64,000 nucleotides of DNA from Streptomyces toyocaensis (GCF_000725125.1 NZ_JFCB01000008.1:1-64000), one strand, 5' to 3'. Positions 1 through 8,607 are shown, counted from the stretch's first letter. Notes: a model not told the origin generated them from the letters alone. Numbers and translations: made by a program.

Positions 1-104
1 CCCCGGGAAGCCGCGGGAAGGCCCGGCGAGGGCCCTGCGGGCAGATCCTTATGGCCGCGTTAAGGGAGTGCTCAGGCTGGGATCAGGTAGGTACCGTGCG
101 GGGC

Positions 105-578
105 ATGACAGACGAGCGGATCCGCCCGGCCGTCGCCGCCGACGTGCCCGAGGTGAAGGCCGTGATCGACGCGGCCTTCCGGCCGTACGTCGCGCGCATC
201 GGGGTGGTCCCGGCGCCCATGGAGGCGGACCACGCGGCGAATGTGGCCGCGGGCAGCGTCTTCGTGGCCCGGGAGCCGGGAGGCGCGGCGGGCGCCGGGC
301 GGGTGACGGGCCTCGTCGTGATCGAGCCGCGCGAGGACCACCTCTGGCTGGACGTCGTCGCCGTCCGCCCCGAGGCGCACGGCACCGGGGTGGGGCGGCT
401 GCTGCTCGAGTTCGTGGACGCACGCGCGCGTGCGCTCGGACTGCCCGAGATCAGGCTCTGCACCAACGCCATGATGTGGGAGAACCAGAGGATCTATCCG
501 AAGCTCGGCTACGAGGCCGTGGGGCGCGGGGTCACCGGGCCGTACGACCGGATCCACTACCGCAAGCGACTGGGCTGA
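105..578 (+). CDS. GNAT family N-acetyltransferase
   Basis: A 157-residue single-domain GNAT protein, expected to transfer an acetyl group from acetyl-CoA to an amine; the substrate is not evident. The acetyl-CoA pyrophosphate loop (motif A) reads AHGTGVG at residues 91-97, followed by the typical helix, and WENQRIYPKLGYE near residues 125-137 is the usual motif B ending in a GY turn. The ATG at 105 (MTDERIRP) is preferred to an in-frame ATG at 51 because family proteins begin close to the first beta strand. The 104 bases before it show no gene. It is a cytoplasmic, stand-alone gene; its neighbour downstream is on the opposite strand. Confidence 0.9.
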   Translation: MTDERIRPAVAADVPEVKAVIDAAFRPYVARIGVVPAPMEADHAANVAAGSVFVAREPGGAAGAGRVTGLVVIEPREDHLWLDVVAVRPEAHGTGVGRLLLEFVDARARALGLPEIRLCTNAMMWENQRIYPKLGYEAVGRGVTGPYDRIHYRKRLG

Positions 579-598
579 GCGCCGTACCGCGGGGGCGT

Positions 599-736
599 TC
601 AGCCGTCGGCGGGCCACCAGGTGCGGGCGATGTCCTCGCGGACCTCGGGTCGTCCCGCGGGACGCTCGCCGGCCTCCTCGCGGACCCGGCGGGTGTCCGT
701 CTTCCTCGGGGGCTTCTGCACGGTGACACGGCGCAT
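599..736 (-). CDS. Small basic hypothetical protein, 45 aa
   Basis: A short reading frame that starts with ATG behind a strong ribosome binding site (AAGGAGG about 6 bases upstream) and codes for a charged peptide beginning MRRVTVQKPPRKTDTRRVRE and ending TWWPADG. It has no membrane segment or known domain and looks disordered. The good ribosome site, the codon choice and its placement in a gap between two genes argue that it is translated. Function unknown; I recall similar short Arg/Lys-rich proteins in Streptomyces but cannot confirm this. Confidence 0.6.
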   Translation of the reverse strand: MRRVTVQKPPRKTDTRRVREEAGERPAGRPEVREDIARTWWPADG

Positions 737-874
737 GGCTGCCTCCTTCAGGGCCCACCGGGTTCCGCGTTCTCACGGAGGCAGACCTTTCGGGGGAGAG
801 TTCCTCATCGGTCCCCTTCTGTCTGTGGCGGCAGTCACGATTCGATTGTCAGTGGCAGGTGTCACCCTTGCGTC

Positions 875-1501
875 ATGACCACACATGACGGTGACGGCAC
901 GGGCACGGACGGTGCCGACTGGGACGCGCGGGCCGCCGCCTTCGACGAGGAGCCGGACCACGGGCTGCGCGACCCGGAGGTGCGCGCGGCCTGGGCCGCG
1001 CGGCTGCGGGCCTGGCTGCCGCAGCGGCCCGGCGACGTGCTCGACGTCGGCTGCGGCACCGGCAGCCTGTCGCTCCTCGCGGCCGAGCAGGGACACCGGA
1101 TCACCGGCGTCGACCGGTCCCCGGCGATGGTCGCGCTCGCCCGGGAGAAGCTCGCCGGGCGCGACGCGGCGTTCCTCGTCGGTGACGCTGCGGCACCGCC
1201 GGTCGGCGAGGAGCGCTACGACGCCGTCCTCGTCCGGCACGTGCTGTGGACGCTGCCCGAGCCGCGGCGGGCGCTGCGGCACTGGCGGGACCTGCTGCGG
1301 CCGGAAGGCCGGCTCGTGCTGGTCGAGGGCGTGTGGGGGACGGAGAGCCCGGTCGGCATACCGGCGGACGAGCTCACCGTCCTCCTCGCGCCGCTGGCCG
1401 GGCAGGTGCGCGTGGAGCGGCTGTCCGGCGACCGGGCGCTGTGGGGCAGGAAGGTGGACGACGAGCGCTACGCGGTGGTCGCGGTCCCGGACCGCTCCTG
1501 A
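875..1501 (+). CDS. Class I SAM-dependent methyltransferase
   Basis: A 208-residue methyltransferase of the UbiE/COQ5-like (Methyltransf_11) type. The SAM-binding motif I is DVGCGTGS at residues 57-64, the acidic residue that holds the ribose hydroxyls is D80 (GVD), and motif LLRPEGRLVLVEG marks the later strand. The ATG at 875 is chosen because it gives the usual length and the upstream frame extension is meaningless. The acceptor substrate is unknown; small-molecule methylation is usual in the family. It sits alone between a short minus-strand gene and the DUF402 gene. Confidence 0.88.
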   Translation: MTTHDGDGTGTDGADWDARAAAFDEEPDHGLRDPEVRAAWAARLRAWLPQRPGDVLDVGCGTGSLSLLAAEQGHRITGVDRSPAMVALAREKLAGRDAAFLVGDAAAPPVGEERYDAVLVRHVLWTLPEPRRALRHWRDLLRPEGRLVLVEGVWGTESPVGIPADELTVLLAPLAGQVRVERLSGDRALWGRKVDDERYAVVAVPDRS

Positions 1502-1505
1502 CCCC

Positions 1506-2006
1506 TCATGCCAGCAGCGTGCCCAACCCGCCCCCGCGGGCCCGTGCGTCCAGTTCGTCGAGGGCGGCCACCGCGGCGGCCGCCGCCTCGGGATCGGTGG
1601 TGAGGAGACCGCTCGCCGCGAACTCGTCCTCGTCGAGCCGCCGCACGTCCGTGCCGTCCGCGGAGACCCACAGGTCCAGGTCGAGGTCCTCGACCACCAG
1701 CCGGCCGGCGGAGAGCTCCGCGGGACGCGTGATGTCGCAGTAGTGGCCCTTCAGGGTGCCCTCGGAGGTGCGGACCTCCTTCACGGAGTACCACCGGTCG
1801 CGCCAGTAGTGCTCGGTGAAGACGTCACCGGGCTCGAAGCGCACGAAGCCGAAGTCGCGCACGCCGTCGCCCGCCCAGGGGGCGCGCACGCTGACGCGCG
1901 TGCCGTCGTCGGCGAGCAGTTCGGCCGGATAGCGGATCTTCATGCGCCCCGCCTTGACGAGGACGACCTCCACCCGCGCCGGCCCGTCAGCCGAGTTCGC
2001 GGACAT
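1506..2006 (-). CDS. DUF402 family protein
   Basis: A 166-residue protein with the DUF402 (FomD-like/FAU-1-like) beta-barrel pattern, including WAGDGVRDFGFVRFEPGDVFTEHYWRDRWY and the family hallmark GHYCDITRP followed by DLDLDLWV near residues 85-110. Family members are metal-dependent phosphohydrolases acting on nucleotides or phosphonate esters; the substrate here cannot be told. Its ATG lies inside the end of the upstream GNAT gene (20-base overlap), so the two are probably translationally coupled. Confidence 0.85.
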   Translation of the reverse strand: MSANSADGPARVEVVLVKAGRMKIRYPAELLADDGTRVSVRAPWAGDGVRDFGFVRFEPGDVFTEHYWRDRWYSVKEVRTSEGTLKGHYCDITRPAELSAGRLVVEDLDLDLWVSADGTDVRRLDEDEFAASGLLTTDPEAAAAAVAALDELDARARGGGLGTLLA

Positions 2007-2916
2007 ACCGCACCTCCGTTGCGCAGATCTCGTAGCCGAACCACTTGTTGATCGCGATCATCGGCCCGTTCCCGGTGTCGTTGCCGGTGAACGCCACCGT
2101 GTACCCGGCCGCGCGGGCGCGATGCAGGGAGTCGTTCTTGGCGAGTTTGGCCAGACCGCGGCCGCGGTGGGCGCGGGCGGTACCGGTCATGACCGTGCCG
2201 TACCGGGTGCCGCCGTCGGTGCGGGCCGCGGAGAAGGCGGCGGGACGGCCGTCGACCAGCGCCACCGTGGTCAGCTCGGGGCTGAACATCGGGTGCTTCC
2301 AGGTCTCCTTCAGCCAGGCCTCGTAATCGGTGAACTCGGTGTCCACGTCACTCGGCTCGTCCGCCATGGTCTCCGCGTCCAGCTCGAACAGCGGGCGCGG
2401 GTCCGCGGCGAAGGCCGAGGCCGGGCACAGCTCCACGCCCGGCGGCGGGTCCTGGAGCGGGGGGAGCGTGCCGTTCGCCAGGTCCAGCCGGAGGAAGTGG
2501 GCGGAGCGGCTCGCCCGGTAGCCGTGACGCTCGGCGAAGGCGCGGTTGCCCGGCTCGTCCAGCACCCAGGCGAACAGCCTGGTCGCCCCGTGCGCGGCCA
2601 GATGCTCCTCGGCGGCGCTCACCAGCAGCGCCCCGGCGCCCCGTCGCGTGTGCTCGGGATGCACGTACACGTTGATGTTGCCCTGGCCCGCGTCGGAGCT
2701 CTCGTGGGTCAGATGTACCTGTGCCGTGCCGATCACCTCGCCGTCGGCCACCGCCACGAGGGGACGGTAGTGGGCGTCGGGGTGCAGGTGGGTCAGGTCG
2801 TGGACAAGGGATTGCGGAGTGACGAGGAGGAACGGCAGCGCGGCGTGCCGCACCCGGGCGAAACCCTCGAGGTCGGCGCGGGCGTCGGCGCGGAGATCGC
2901 GGACGGTCACAGTCAT
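1987..2916 (-). CDS. Tandem-domain GNAT N-acetyltransferase
   Basis: A 309-residue protein with two GNAT folds. The N-terminal one carries a clear acetyl-CoA loop (VHPEHTRRGAGALLV, about residues 90-105); the C-terminal one ends with AHRGRGLAKLAKNDSLHRA and NKWFGYE. Tandem GNATs of this kind resemble mycothiol synthase or aminoglycoside-type acetyltransferases, but no specific substrate can be read. ATG at 2916 (MTVTVRDLRAD) is used; a longer in-frame opening reaches into the divergent regulator and is not credible. It is followed by the overlapping DUF402 gene and faces a short GntR regulator 70 bases away, which may control it. Confidence 0.85.
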   Translation of the reverse strand: MTVTVRDLRADARADLEGFARVRHAALPFLLVTPQSLVHDLTHLHPDAHYRPLVAVADGEVIGTAQVHLTHESSDAGQGNINVYVHPEHTRRGAGALLVSAAEEHLAAHGATRLFAWVLDEPGNRAFAERHGYRASRSAHFLRLDLANGTLPPLQDPPPGVELCPASAFAADPRPLFELDAETMADEPSDVDTEFTDYEAWLKETWKHPMFSPELTTVALVDGRPAAFSAARTDGGTRYGTVMTGTARAHRGRGLAKLAKNDSLHRARAAGYTVAFTGNDTGNGPMIAINKWFGYEICATEVRYVRELG

Positions 2917-2986
2917 GGACGCGAACGCTACGGGGGAAGCACCCGGGGTGCCTCCCATTTTCAGGCGGGTGCGGGACAATCGGGCC

Positions 2987-3352
2987 GTGACCTTGAGGAT
3001 CCAGATCGACGACGGCGCACCGCCGTACGAGCAGGTACGGGCGCAGATCTCCGAACAGGCCCGGTCGGGAGCGCTGCCGGTGGGGTACCGGCTGCCGACG
3101 GTGCGGGGGCTGGCGGAGACGCTCGGTCTCGCCGCGAACACGGTGGCCAAGGCCTACCGGGCACTGGAGGCCGACGGGGTGATCGAGACGCGGGGGCGCA
3201 ACGGGACGGTGATCGCCGCCGCGGGGCCGGCGGCGGTGCGGGAGGCCGCGGCGGCGGCGCAGGTGTACGCGGAGCGGGTTCGGCGGCTGGGGCTGGGGGA
3301 GGAGGAGGCGCTGGCCGCCGTGCGGGATGCGCTGCGTGCGGCCTACGGGTGA
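2987..3352 (+). CDS. GntR-type regulator, short YtrA-like form
   Basis: A 121-residue protein consisting of a GntR winged helix (residues about 10-75, with the recognition helix LAANTVAKAYRALEADGVI) and a short helical tail for dimer formation. The absence of an effector-binding domain places it in the YtrA subfamily. The GTG at 2987 (VTLRIQIDDG) gives the typical N-terminus; an earlier start would run into the divergent GNAT gene. Such regulators usually repress neighbouring genes; the divergent GNAT/DUF402 pair is the obvious candidate target. Confidence 0.85.
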   Translation: MTLRIQIDDGAPPYEQVRAQISEQARSGALPVGYRLPTVRGLAETLGLAANTVAKAYRALEADGVIETRGRNGTVIAAAGPAAVREAAAAAQVYAERVRRLGLGEEEALAAVRDALRAAYG

Positions 3353-4203
3353 GCGCGGGTTTCCGGCGGGGGCTTCACGGGTGAGCACCGTTGCGGGTCT
3401 GATCCCGGCTGCGGGTTCGTCGGGGCTTGTCGCGCGGTTCCCCGCGCCCCTTGGGGAGTCCGAGTGACCGTGAGCTGCGTCGTGCGGGCCAGTCGGGCGA
3501 AGAGGTTGGCGTCGGTCACCGCTGCTGCGTGGGGGTCGTTGTTGAAGTACGCGTAGACGTCCTCATGGGCGGACCAGGTGGTCGCGATGCGGTCGAGCCA
3601 GGTGCGGAGGGACTGGCGGCCGTAGTGCGGCCAGGGGTGCGCGCGGCCCTGGTGGAAGCGGACGTAGCCCCAGTCGGCGGTGCGCCACAGGGGAGTGGCG
3701 GGCCGGGCCAGTACGTCGGCCCAGCACAGTGCGGCGCCCCGGGACTCCAGTACGGCGCGCACCTCGGGAGTCCACCAGGAGGGGTGGCGCGGCTCGACCG
3801 CCACCCTCGTCGACGCGGGGAAGCGGCGCAGGCAGACGTCCAGCAGCGCGGCGTCGGCCCGGAGCGTGGGAGGAAGCTGGAGGAGGACCGGGCCCAGCCG
3901 GTCGCCCAGTCCGGCGGCCCGGCCCAGCAGGCGGTCCACCGGCTCCTCGGGATCGCGCAGCCGCTTGACGTGGGTCAGGTAGCGGCTCGCCTTCAGCGCG
4001 ACGACGAAGCCCGGCGGGGTGCGCTCCCGCCAGGCCTCGAAGGTCTCGCGGGACGGCAGCCGGTAGAACGCGTTGTTGATCTCGACGGTGGCGAAGTGCG
4101 CCGTGTACTCCTCCAGCCAGAGCCGCACCGGAAGACCGGCCGGGTACAGCACCCCGCGCCAGTCCTTGTACTGCCACCCCGACGTCCCGACGAACAGGGT
4201 CAT
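3343..4203 (-). CDS. DUF72 domain-containing protein
   Basis: A 286-residue DUF72 (YecE-like) protein with a TIM-barrel pattern: MTLFVGTSGWQYKDWRG at the start, the conserved FATVEINNAFYRLPSRETFEAW near residue 40, WADV and YVRFHQG around residue 190, and YAYFNNDPHAAAVTDA near 235. The biochemical role of the family is not settled. The C-terminal 45 residues are proline- and arginine-rich and beyond the usual family end, so the reading frame may simply continue past the conserved domain. The 3' end overlaps the convergent GntR gene by 10 bases. Confidence 0.85.
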   Translation of the reverse strand: MTLFVGTSGWQYKDWRGVLYPAGLPVRLWLEEYTAHFATVEINNAFYRLPSRETFEAWRERTPPGFVVALKASRYLTHVKRLRDPEEPVDRLLGRAAGLGDRLGPVLLQLPPTLRADAALLDVCLRRFPASTRVAVEPRHPSWWTPEVRAVLESRGAALCWADVLARPATPLWRTADWGYVRFHQGRAHPWPHYGRQSLRTWLDRIATTWSAHEDVYAYFNNDPHAAAVTDANLFARLARTTQLTVTRTPQGARGTARQAPTNPQPGSDPQRCSPVKPPPETRAHP

Positions 4204-4219
4204 ACGACCATCAAAGCAC

Positions 4220-5314
4220 CTACAGGTACAGGCCCGCGTCCGCGTCGCCCCGCGGTTCCGGCAGGGCGGCCGGGGACGTGCCCCGGCGCAGGGCGAACAG
4301 CTCGGCCAGGGTCGCCCCCTCACGGCCGACGCCCTCCTCGCTGCCCAGCCAGTCCACCGCCTCCCCGCGGGTCAGCCGCCCCACCTCGATCCGGGCGAGA
4401 CACCGGCCGGGCCGGACCACGGCCGGGTGCAGACGCTCCAGGTCCTCGTTGGTGGTGACCCCGACCAGGACGTTGCGGCCCTGGCCGAGCAGACCGTCCG
4501 TCAGGTTCAGCAGCCGGGACAGCGCCTGGCCGGCGGTGTGCTTGGCCTCGCCGCGGATCAGCTCGTCGCAGTCCTCGAGGAGCAGCAGCCGCCAGCGGCC
4601 CTTGCCCGCCGCGTCCTCCTCGCCGATCGCGATGTCCATCAGATAGCCGACGTCGGAGAACAGCCGCTCCGGGTCGAGGACGCAGTCCACCTGGCACCAG
4701 TCCCGCCAGGACCGGGCCAGCGTGCGCAGGGCGGAGGTCTTGCCGGTGCCCGGCGGGCCGTGCAGCAGGAGCAGCCGGCCCGAGATGTCCTGAGGGGTGG
4801 TCTTCATCAGGCGGTCCATGGCGCTCGCCACCGGCGCGGTGTAGTTGGGCCGGATCTCCTCCCAGGTGCCCGCCGAGATCTGCCGGGTGGTGCGGTGCGG
4901 GCCGCGGCGCGGGGAGACGTACCAGAAGCCCATGGCGACGTTCTCCGGCTGGGGTTCGGGTTCGTCGGCCGCGCCGTCGGTGGCCTCGTCCAGGATCTTC
5001 GCGGCGAGGTCGGCGCTCGTCGCGGTGACCGTGACGTCGGCGCCCCGGCTCCAGCGGGAGACCAGCAGCGTCCAGCCGTCTCCCTCGGCCAGGGTGGCGC
5101 TCCGGTCGTCGTCCCTGGCGAGGCGCAGGACCCGCGCGTTCGCGGGCAGCAGGGTCGCGCCGGAGCGGACGCGGTCGATGTTGACGGCGTGCGAGTACGG
5201 CTGCTCGCCCGTCGCGAAGCGGCCGAGGAACAGCGCGTCGACGACGTCGGACGGGGAGTCGCTGTCGTCGACGTTGAGCCGGATCGGCAGTGCGTCGTGC
5301 GGTTGCGCGGACAT
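4220..5314 (-). CDS. AAA-type ATPase with N-terminal DUF5925 domain
   Basis: A 364-residue protein. Residues 1-170 match what I recall of DUF5925; residues about 180-340 form an AAA ATPase core with Walker A GPPGTGKT (186-193), Walker B LLLLEDCDE (243-251) and sensor-1 VGVTTNED. The arginine-finger region reads HPAVVRPGRC. ATG at 5314 is the first convincing start, though no strong ribosome site is visible and a GTG 18 bases upstream is possible. Its substrate is unknown; AAA proteins remodel protein or nucleic acid complexes. It is a single gene with 16 bases to the DUF72 start downstream. Confidence 0.85.
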   Translation of the reverse strand: MSAQPHDALPIRLNVDDSDSPSDVVDALFLGRFATGEQPYSHAVNIDRVRSGATLLPANARVLRLARDDDRSATLAEGDGWTLLVSRWSRGADVTVTATSADLAAKILDEATDGAADEPEPQPENVAMGFWYVSPRRGPHRTTRQISAGTWEEIRPNYTAPVASAMDRLMKTTPQDISGRLLLLHGPPGTGKTSALRTLARSWRDWCQVDCVLDPERLFSDVGYLMDIAIGEEDAAGKGRWRLLLLEDCDELIRGEAKHTAGQALSRLLNLTDGLLGQGRNVLVGVTTNEDLERLHPAVVRPGRCLARIEVGRLTRGEAVDWLGSEEGVGREGATLAELFALRRGTSPAALPEPRGDADAGLYL

Positions 5315-5397
5315 GCGGCCATGATCGGTCACCGGGGCGCCGCGTGCACCCGGTTTCCGAGGTCCACGCGGACGGCCGCCCCGGTACGGCCGGGTCT

Positions 5398-6201
5398 TCA
5401 GAGCGGCGGGCGGAGCAGCCGGCCCGCCCGCCGGGCGCGGCGCACCATCGCGTACCCCTTGGTCAGGGCGCGGTCCCGGGCGAAGGTGCGGCCGATCGCC
5501 CGTCCCTCCACCAGCCGCTCGAACTCGGCGGCGGACGTGGACCTGCGCACCGTCACCCGCCGCAGCGCGTACGGCCCCTGGGCGCGGCGGGCGAGGCCGT
5601 TGCCGACGGCGAGCGCCTGGGCGTAGCCGGTCTCCCGCACCGCCTCGCGGACCCGGCGGCTGGAGTAGCCGTAGGGATACGCGAACGAGACGGGCACGGA
5701 GCCCAGCTGGTCCGACACGATCTCCTTGCACAGCATCAGCTCGGAGCGCAGCCGGCCCTCGTCGAGCTGGTCGAGCTGCGGGTGGCTGTGGCTGTGCCCG
5801 CCGATCTCCACGCCCGCGGCGGCCAGTTCGCGCACCTGGTCCCAGTCGAGCATGGTGTCCGGGCCGCGGCCGGTGCCGTACGGCCCGCGGAGCCAGCCGG
5901 TGGAGACGAACAGGGTGGCGGGGAAGCCGTGCCCGGCCAGGACGGGCAGGGCGTGGCGGTGCACGCCCTCGTAGCCGTCGTCGAACGTGACCAGGACCGG
6001 CAGGGCGGGCAGCGGACGGCCGGTGCGCCAGCGCGCGGCCAGTTCGGCCGTGGTGACGGGCGTCATACCCCGGTCCGCGATCACGGCCATCTGCGCGGCG
6101 AACGCCTCGGGGGACACGGACAGTGCGCGGGTGTCCTCGCCGGGCTCCGCCGCGACCGCGTGGTACATCAGGACCGGCACGCGTACGTCAGTCACGGCCA
6201 C
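5398..6201 (-). CDS. Polysaccharide deacetylase (NodB-type)
   Basis: A 267-residue NodB-homology enzyme (carbohydrate esterase family 4), removing acetyl groups from N-acetyl sugars of a polysaccharide or glycolipid. The catalytic/metal motif TFDDGYE lies at residues 72-78 and the zinc histidine motif HSHSHP at 136-141. No signal peptide is seen, so it may act on a cytoplasmic lipid-linked sugar, or be exported in a complex. It starts with GTG, overlaps the preceding glycosyltransferase by 14 bases and is the last gene of a three-gene operon. Confidence 0.88.
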   Translation of the reverse strand: MAVTDVRVPVLMYHAVAAEPGEDTRALSVSPEAFAAQMAVIADRGMTPVTTAELAARWRTGRPLPALPVLVTFDDGYEGVHRHALPVLAGHGFPATLFVSTGWLRGPYGTGRGPDTMLDWDQVRELAAAGVEIGGHSHSHPQLDQLDEGRLRSELMLCKEIVSDQLGSVPVSFAYPYGYSSRRVREAVRETGYAQALAVGNGLARRAQGPYALRRVTVRRSTSAAEFERLVEGRAIGRTFARDRALTKGYAMVRRARRAGRLLRPPL

Positions 6202-7189
6202 CGCCCTCTTCCACGGTCACCACGGTGAAGGTGACACCGCCCCGCCGGGCCCGCACGCTCCCCACCAGATAGCCGCCCGCCGCCGTGAGCACCCCGGCGA
6301 CGATCGCCCCCGCCCGTCCGGCGCCGCCGGGGCGGCCCAGCAGGGCGTCGCGCAGTCCCCGCACCACCCCGGCCGGCAGGACGCGTGCGGTGTAGCGGCG
6401 TTCGGACTCGAGGCCCTTCTCCGCGCCGACGCTGCGCGCCACCAGCGCCTTGGACAGTCCCTCGGCGTAGGTCCGGGTCCGGAAGTAGCGGAAGTGCTCG
6501 CGGGCCTCGGGCACCCGGTGGTGGATCACCGCGCGGTCGTCGATGAGCAGGACCGCGTCGGGCCGGGCACGGCTGAGGCGGATGCACAGCTCCGTCTCCT
6601 CCCCGCCCAGCGGGCGCTTGTCGCCGTCGCGTCCGATGCCGGTGGCGAAGCCGCCCGCCGCGTCGAAGGCCTCGCGCCGGAAGGAGGCGTTGCCGCCCAG
6701 CACGTTGCGCACCCGCACGCGTCCGTGCGGCAGGCCCCGGTAGGTGCAGCCCACCACCCAGTCGAACTCCTCCGGGAACCAGCCGGGGCGCCGGCCCGAC
6801 GCCCAGACCGGCTCGGTGCGGCCGCCGACCGCCATCACGCGCGCGTCGGCGTAGCCCTCGGCGAAGCGCGCCAGCCAGTCGCGTTCGGCGACGGCGTCGT
6901 CGTCGAGGAAGGCCACGACGTCGCCGCGCGAGGCGGCGATCCCGGTGTTGCGGCCGGCGGACAGACCGCGGGGGCCCGCGTTGGTGAGCACCCGCACGTC
7001 CGCAGCCTCCTCGTACTCCTTGCCCAGACGGTCCAGGAGAGCCCCGTTGTGGTCGACGACCAGCAGGGTCTCCAGGGCCGGCCGTGACTGTGCCCGTACC
7101 GAGGCGACCGCCGCGAGGACGTCCTCCCAGCGGTCCTCGGTGTAGGCGCAGATCACGACCGAGATGCCCGGGGTCGCGGGTGCGTTCAA
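6188..7189 (-). CDS. Family 2 glycosyltransferase
   Basis: A 333-residue GT-A fold enzyme. It begins ISVVICAYTEDRWEDV, has RGLSAGRNTGIAASRGDVVAFLDDD with the nucleotide-sugar/metal DDD at 96-98, and the acceptor-side GGEETELCIRLSRA motif near residue 205. A hydrophobic C-terminal stretch (AGAIVAGVLTAAGGYLVGSV) may anchor it to the membrane. The start is a TTG at 7189 with GGAAGG five bases upstream; the TTG overlaps the stop of the previous gene (TTGA), indicating translational coupling. Confidence 0.88.
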   Translation of the reverse strand: MNAPATPGISVVICAYTEDRWEDVLAAVASVRAQSRPALETLLVVDHNGALLDRLGKEYEEAADVRVLTNAGPRGLSAGRNTGIAASRGDVVAFLDDDAVAERDWLARFAEGYADARVMAVGGRTEPVWASGRRPGWFPEEFDWVVGCTYRGLPHGRVRVRNVLGGNASFRREAFDAAGGFATGIGRDGDKRPLGGEETELCIRLSRARPDAVLLIDDRAVIHHRVPEAREHFRYFRTRTYAEGLSKALVARSVGAEKGLESERRYTARVLPAGVVRGLRDALLGRPGGAGRAGAIVAGVLTAAGGYLVGSVRARRGGVTFTVVTVEEGGGRD

Positions 7190-8007
7190 GACACCTTCCC
7201 CCGGACCGCGTCGAGCAGCGGCGAGGGGTGCGGGCGGCGGCGCAGCGCCCGCCGGTTGGAGCGTTCCCCGAGGATCACTCTCAGCACCCGGAAGCCGTCG
7301 CGCACGGCCCGCAGATTGCTGGTGCCGTGGATCCGCAGGTACTCGTGGCTGGGGATCTCCTGCACCTTGAGACCGGCCTTGACGACGCGGATGTTCATCA
7401 GGGTCTCGACTTCGAATCCGGTGCAGTCGAGGTCGATCTTGTCCAGGCAGTGCCGCCAGAAGGCGTTGTAGCCGTAGCAGAGGTCGGTGTACCGGGCGCC
7501 GAACTTGCGGTTGACCACGGCGCACAGCACCCGGTTGCCGAGCCGGCGGACGAAGGTCATGTCGTCGGTGCCGCCGCCGTTCGCGAAGCGGGACCCCTTG
7601 GCGAAGTCCGCGCCCGAGACCAGCGCGGAGACGTAGCTGACGATCTCGCTGCCGTCCGCCGAACCGTCCGCGTCGACCATCACGACGATGTCGCCGGTGC
7701 AGGCCTCGAAACCGGCGCGCAGCGCGTCCCCCTTGCCCTTGCCGCGCTGCCCGACGACTCTCACCCCGGGCCACAGTCCGCGGGCCACCTCGACGGTGTC
7801 GTCGGTGGAGTTGCCGTCGACCAGGACCACTTCGTGGATCCAGTCGGGAAGCGTCTTGAAGACGTACGGCAGGTTCTCCGCCTCGTTCATGGCCGGTATC
7901 ACCACGCTCACCGGTGGCGCGATGGCCAGGTGCGAGGAGACGGGCCGGTACGTCCGGGCGGCCGGCGGATCCTGATCCGCGGCCGCCGGCTGCAGTACGG
8001 AGCTCAT
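7186..8007 (-). CDS. Family 2 glycosyltransferase, DPM1/DPG-synthase-like
   Basis: A 273-residue cytoplasmic GT-A enzyme of the dolichyl-phosphate sugar synthase type: PVSVVIPAMNEAENLPYVF at residues 32-50, VLVDGNSTDDT, and the metal-binding VDADGSADGSE around 111-121. Family members move a sugar from a nucleotide donor to a polyprenyl phosphate. It lacks the C-terminal membrane domain of larger relatives. It is first in the operon with the second glycosyltransferase and the deacetylase, so the three probably assemble and modify a lipid-linked glycan. Confidence 0.88.
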   Translation of the reverse strand: MSSVLQPAAADQDPPAARTYRPVSSHLAIAPPVSVVIPAMNEAENLPYVFKTLPDWIHEVVLVDGNSTDDTVEVARGLWPGVRVVGQRGKGKGDALRAGFEACTGDIVVMVDADGSADGSEIVSYVSALVSGADFAKGSRFANGGGTDDMTFVRRLGNRVLCAVVNRKFGARYTDLCYGYNAFWRHCLDKIDLDCTGFEVETLMNIRVVKAGLKVQEIPSHEYLRIHGTSNLRAVRDGFRVLRVILGERSNRRALRRRPHPSPLLDAVRGKVS

Positions 8008-8607
8008 GATTCTGGTCCCTCTCGTCCGGCGGACCGCCCGCCCCTCGGGCGGCCCGGCTGTTCGTCCGGTTCGAAAGGGGGGTTGTTCTCACCCCGCGTC
8101 ACGACGGACGGAGCCGACGCGTACGCCGGGTGAGCTGGTGGAACTGGCGGCCGTCACAAGGACGTCCGTCCGCGCGGCACGGCTCGGTCACCGTTGCGGT
8201 CACCGAGCACGGCACCCCCCTACCGCGCCCCGCGCCGGTACGTCGCGGACCTGAGCCCTCCCCTGGAGCCGCGTACTGACGGACCGATGCGAGTGAGATG
8301 TATGACGGTATTGACGATTGAACCCGTATGGCAAGACCTGGAACGGCACCTCACGTTTCCGGCGGTTTGGCCGTTGCGGGTGTTTCCTGCCCGGTCGGGC
8401 GAGTCCGCATGACCGGCTTTGCCCCCCGAAGCGCCGGATGCCGGGCTTCAATCTGGCGCACCCCGTAAGGGGCGTCAAGGGCCGAAAGTCCCTGCGGCCG
8501 GATTTCGTCCAGCATTGAAGCAGTAACATTTTTGGCATGGACACTTCCAGTCAACACGCGTAGCTGGTACCACGGTTGTGGCAGAGATCCTGCTAATGGG
8601 AGGTTCC
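8008..8607 (+). other. 600-base non-coding gap with esterase promoter region
   Basis: No convincing protein gene is seen. The left half is GC-rich leader of the divergent glycosyltransferase operon. The right third (about 8290-8600) is noticeably lower in GC than the surroundings and carries the likely promoter of the SGNH esterase. Open frames here (for example 8318-8518 plus and 8351-8644 minus) have no ribosome site or domain. Confidence 0.6.
8538..8566 (+). promoter_or_regulatory. Likely HrdB-type promoter of the SGNH esterase
   Basis: TGGACA at 8538-8543 and TAGCTG at 8561-8566, separated by 17 bases, resemble the TTGACA/TAG-type boxes used by the Streptomyces principal sigma factor. 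Transcription would start near 8573, leaving a leader of about 35 bases before the ATG at 8608. Confidence 0.4.

Noticed and set aside
68..1501. A 477-codon plus-strand frame spanning the first two genes
   Set aside because: Only its last 208 codons show a protein family; the rest is the GNAT gene read in the wrong frame. Long shadow frames are normal at this GC content.
8537..8563. Eight-codon leader peptide MDTSSQHA before the SGNH esterase
   Set aside because: No ribosome site, and it overlaps the likely -35 and -10 boxes, so it is probably not transcribed.
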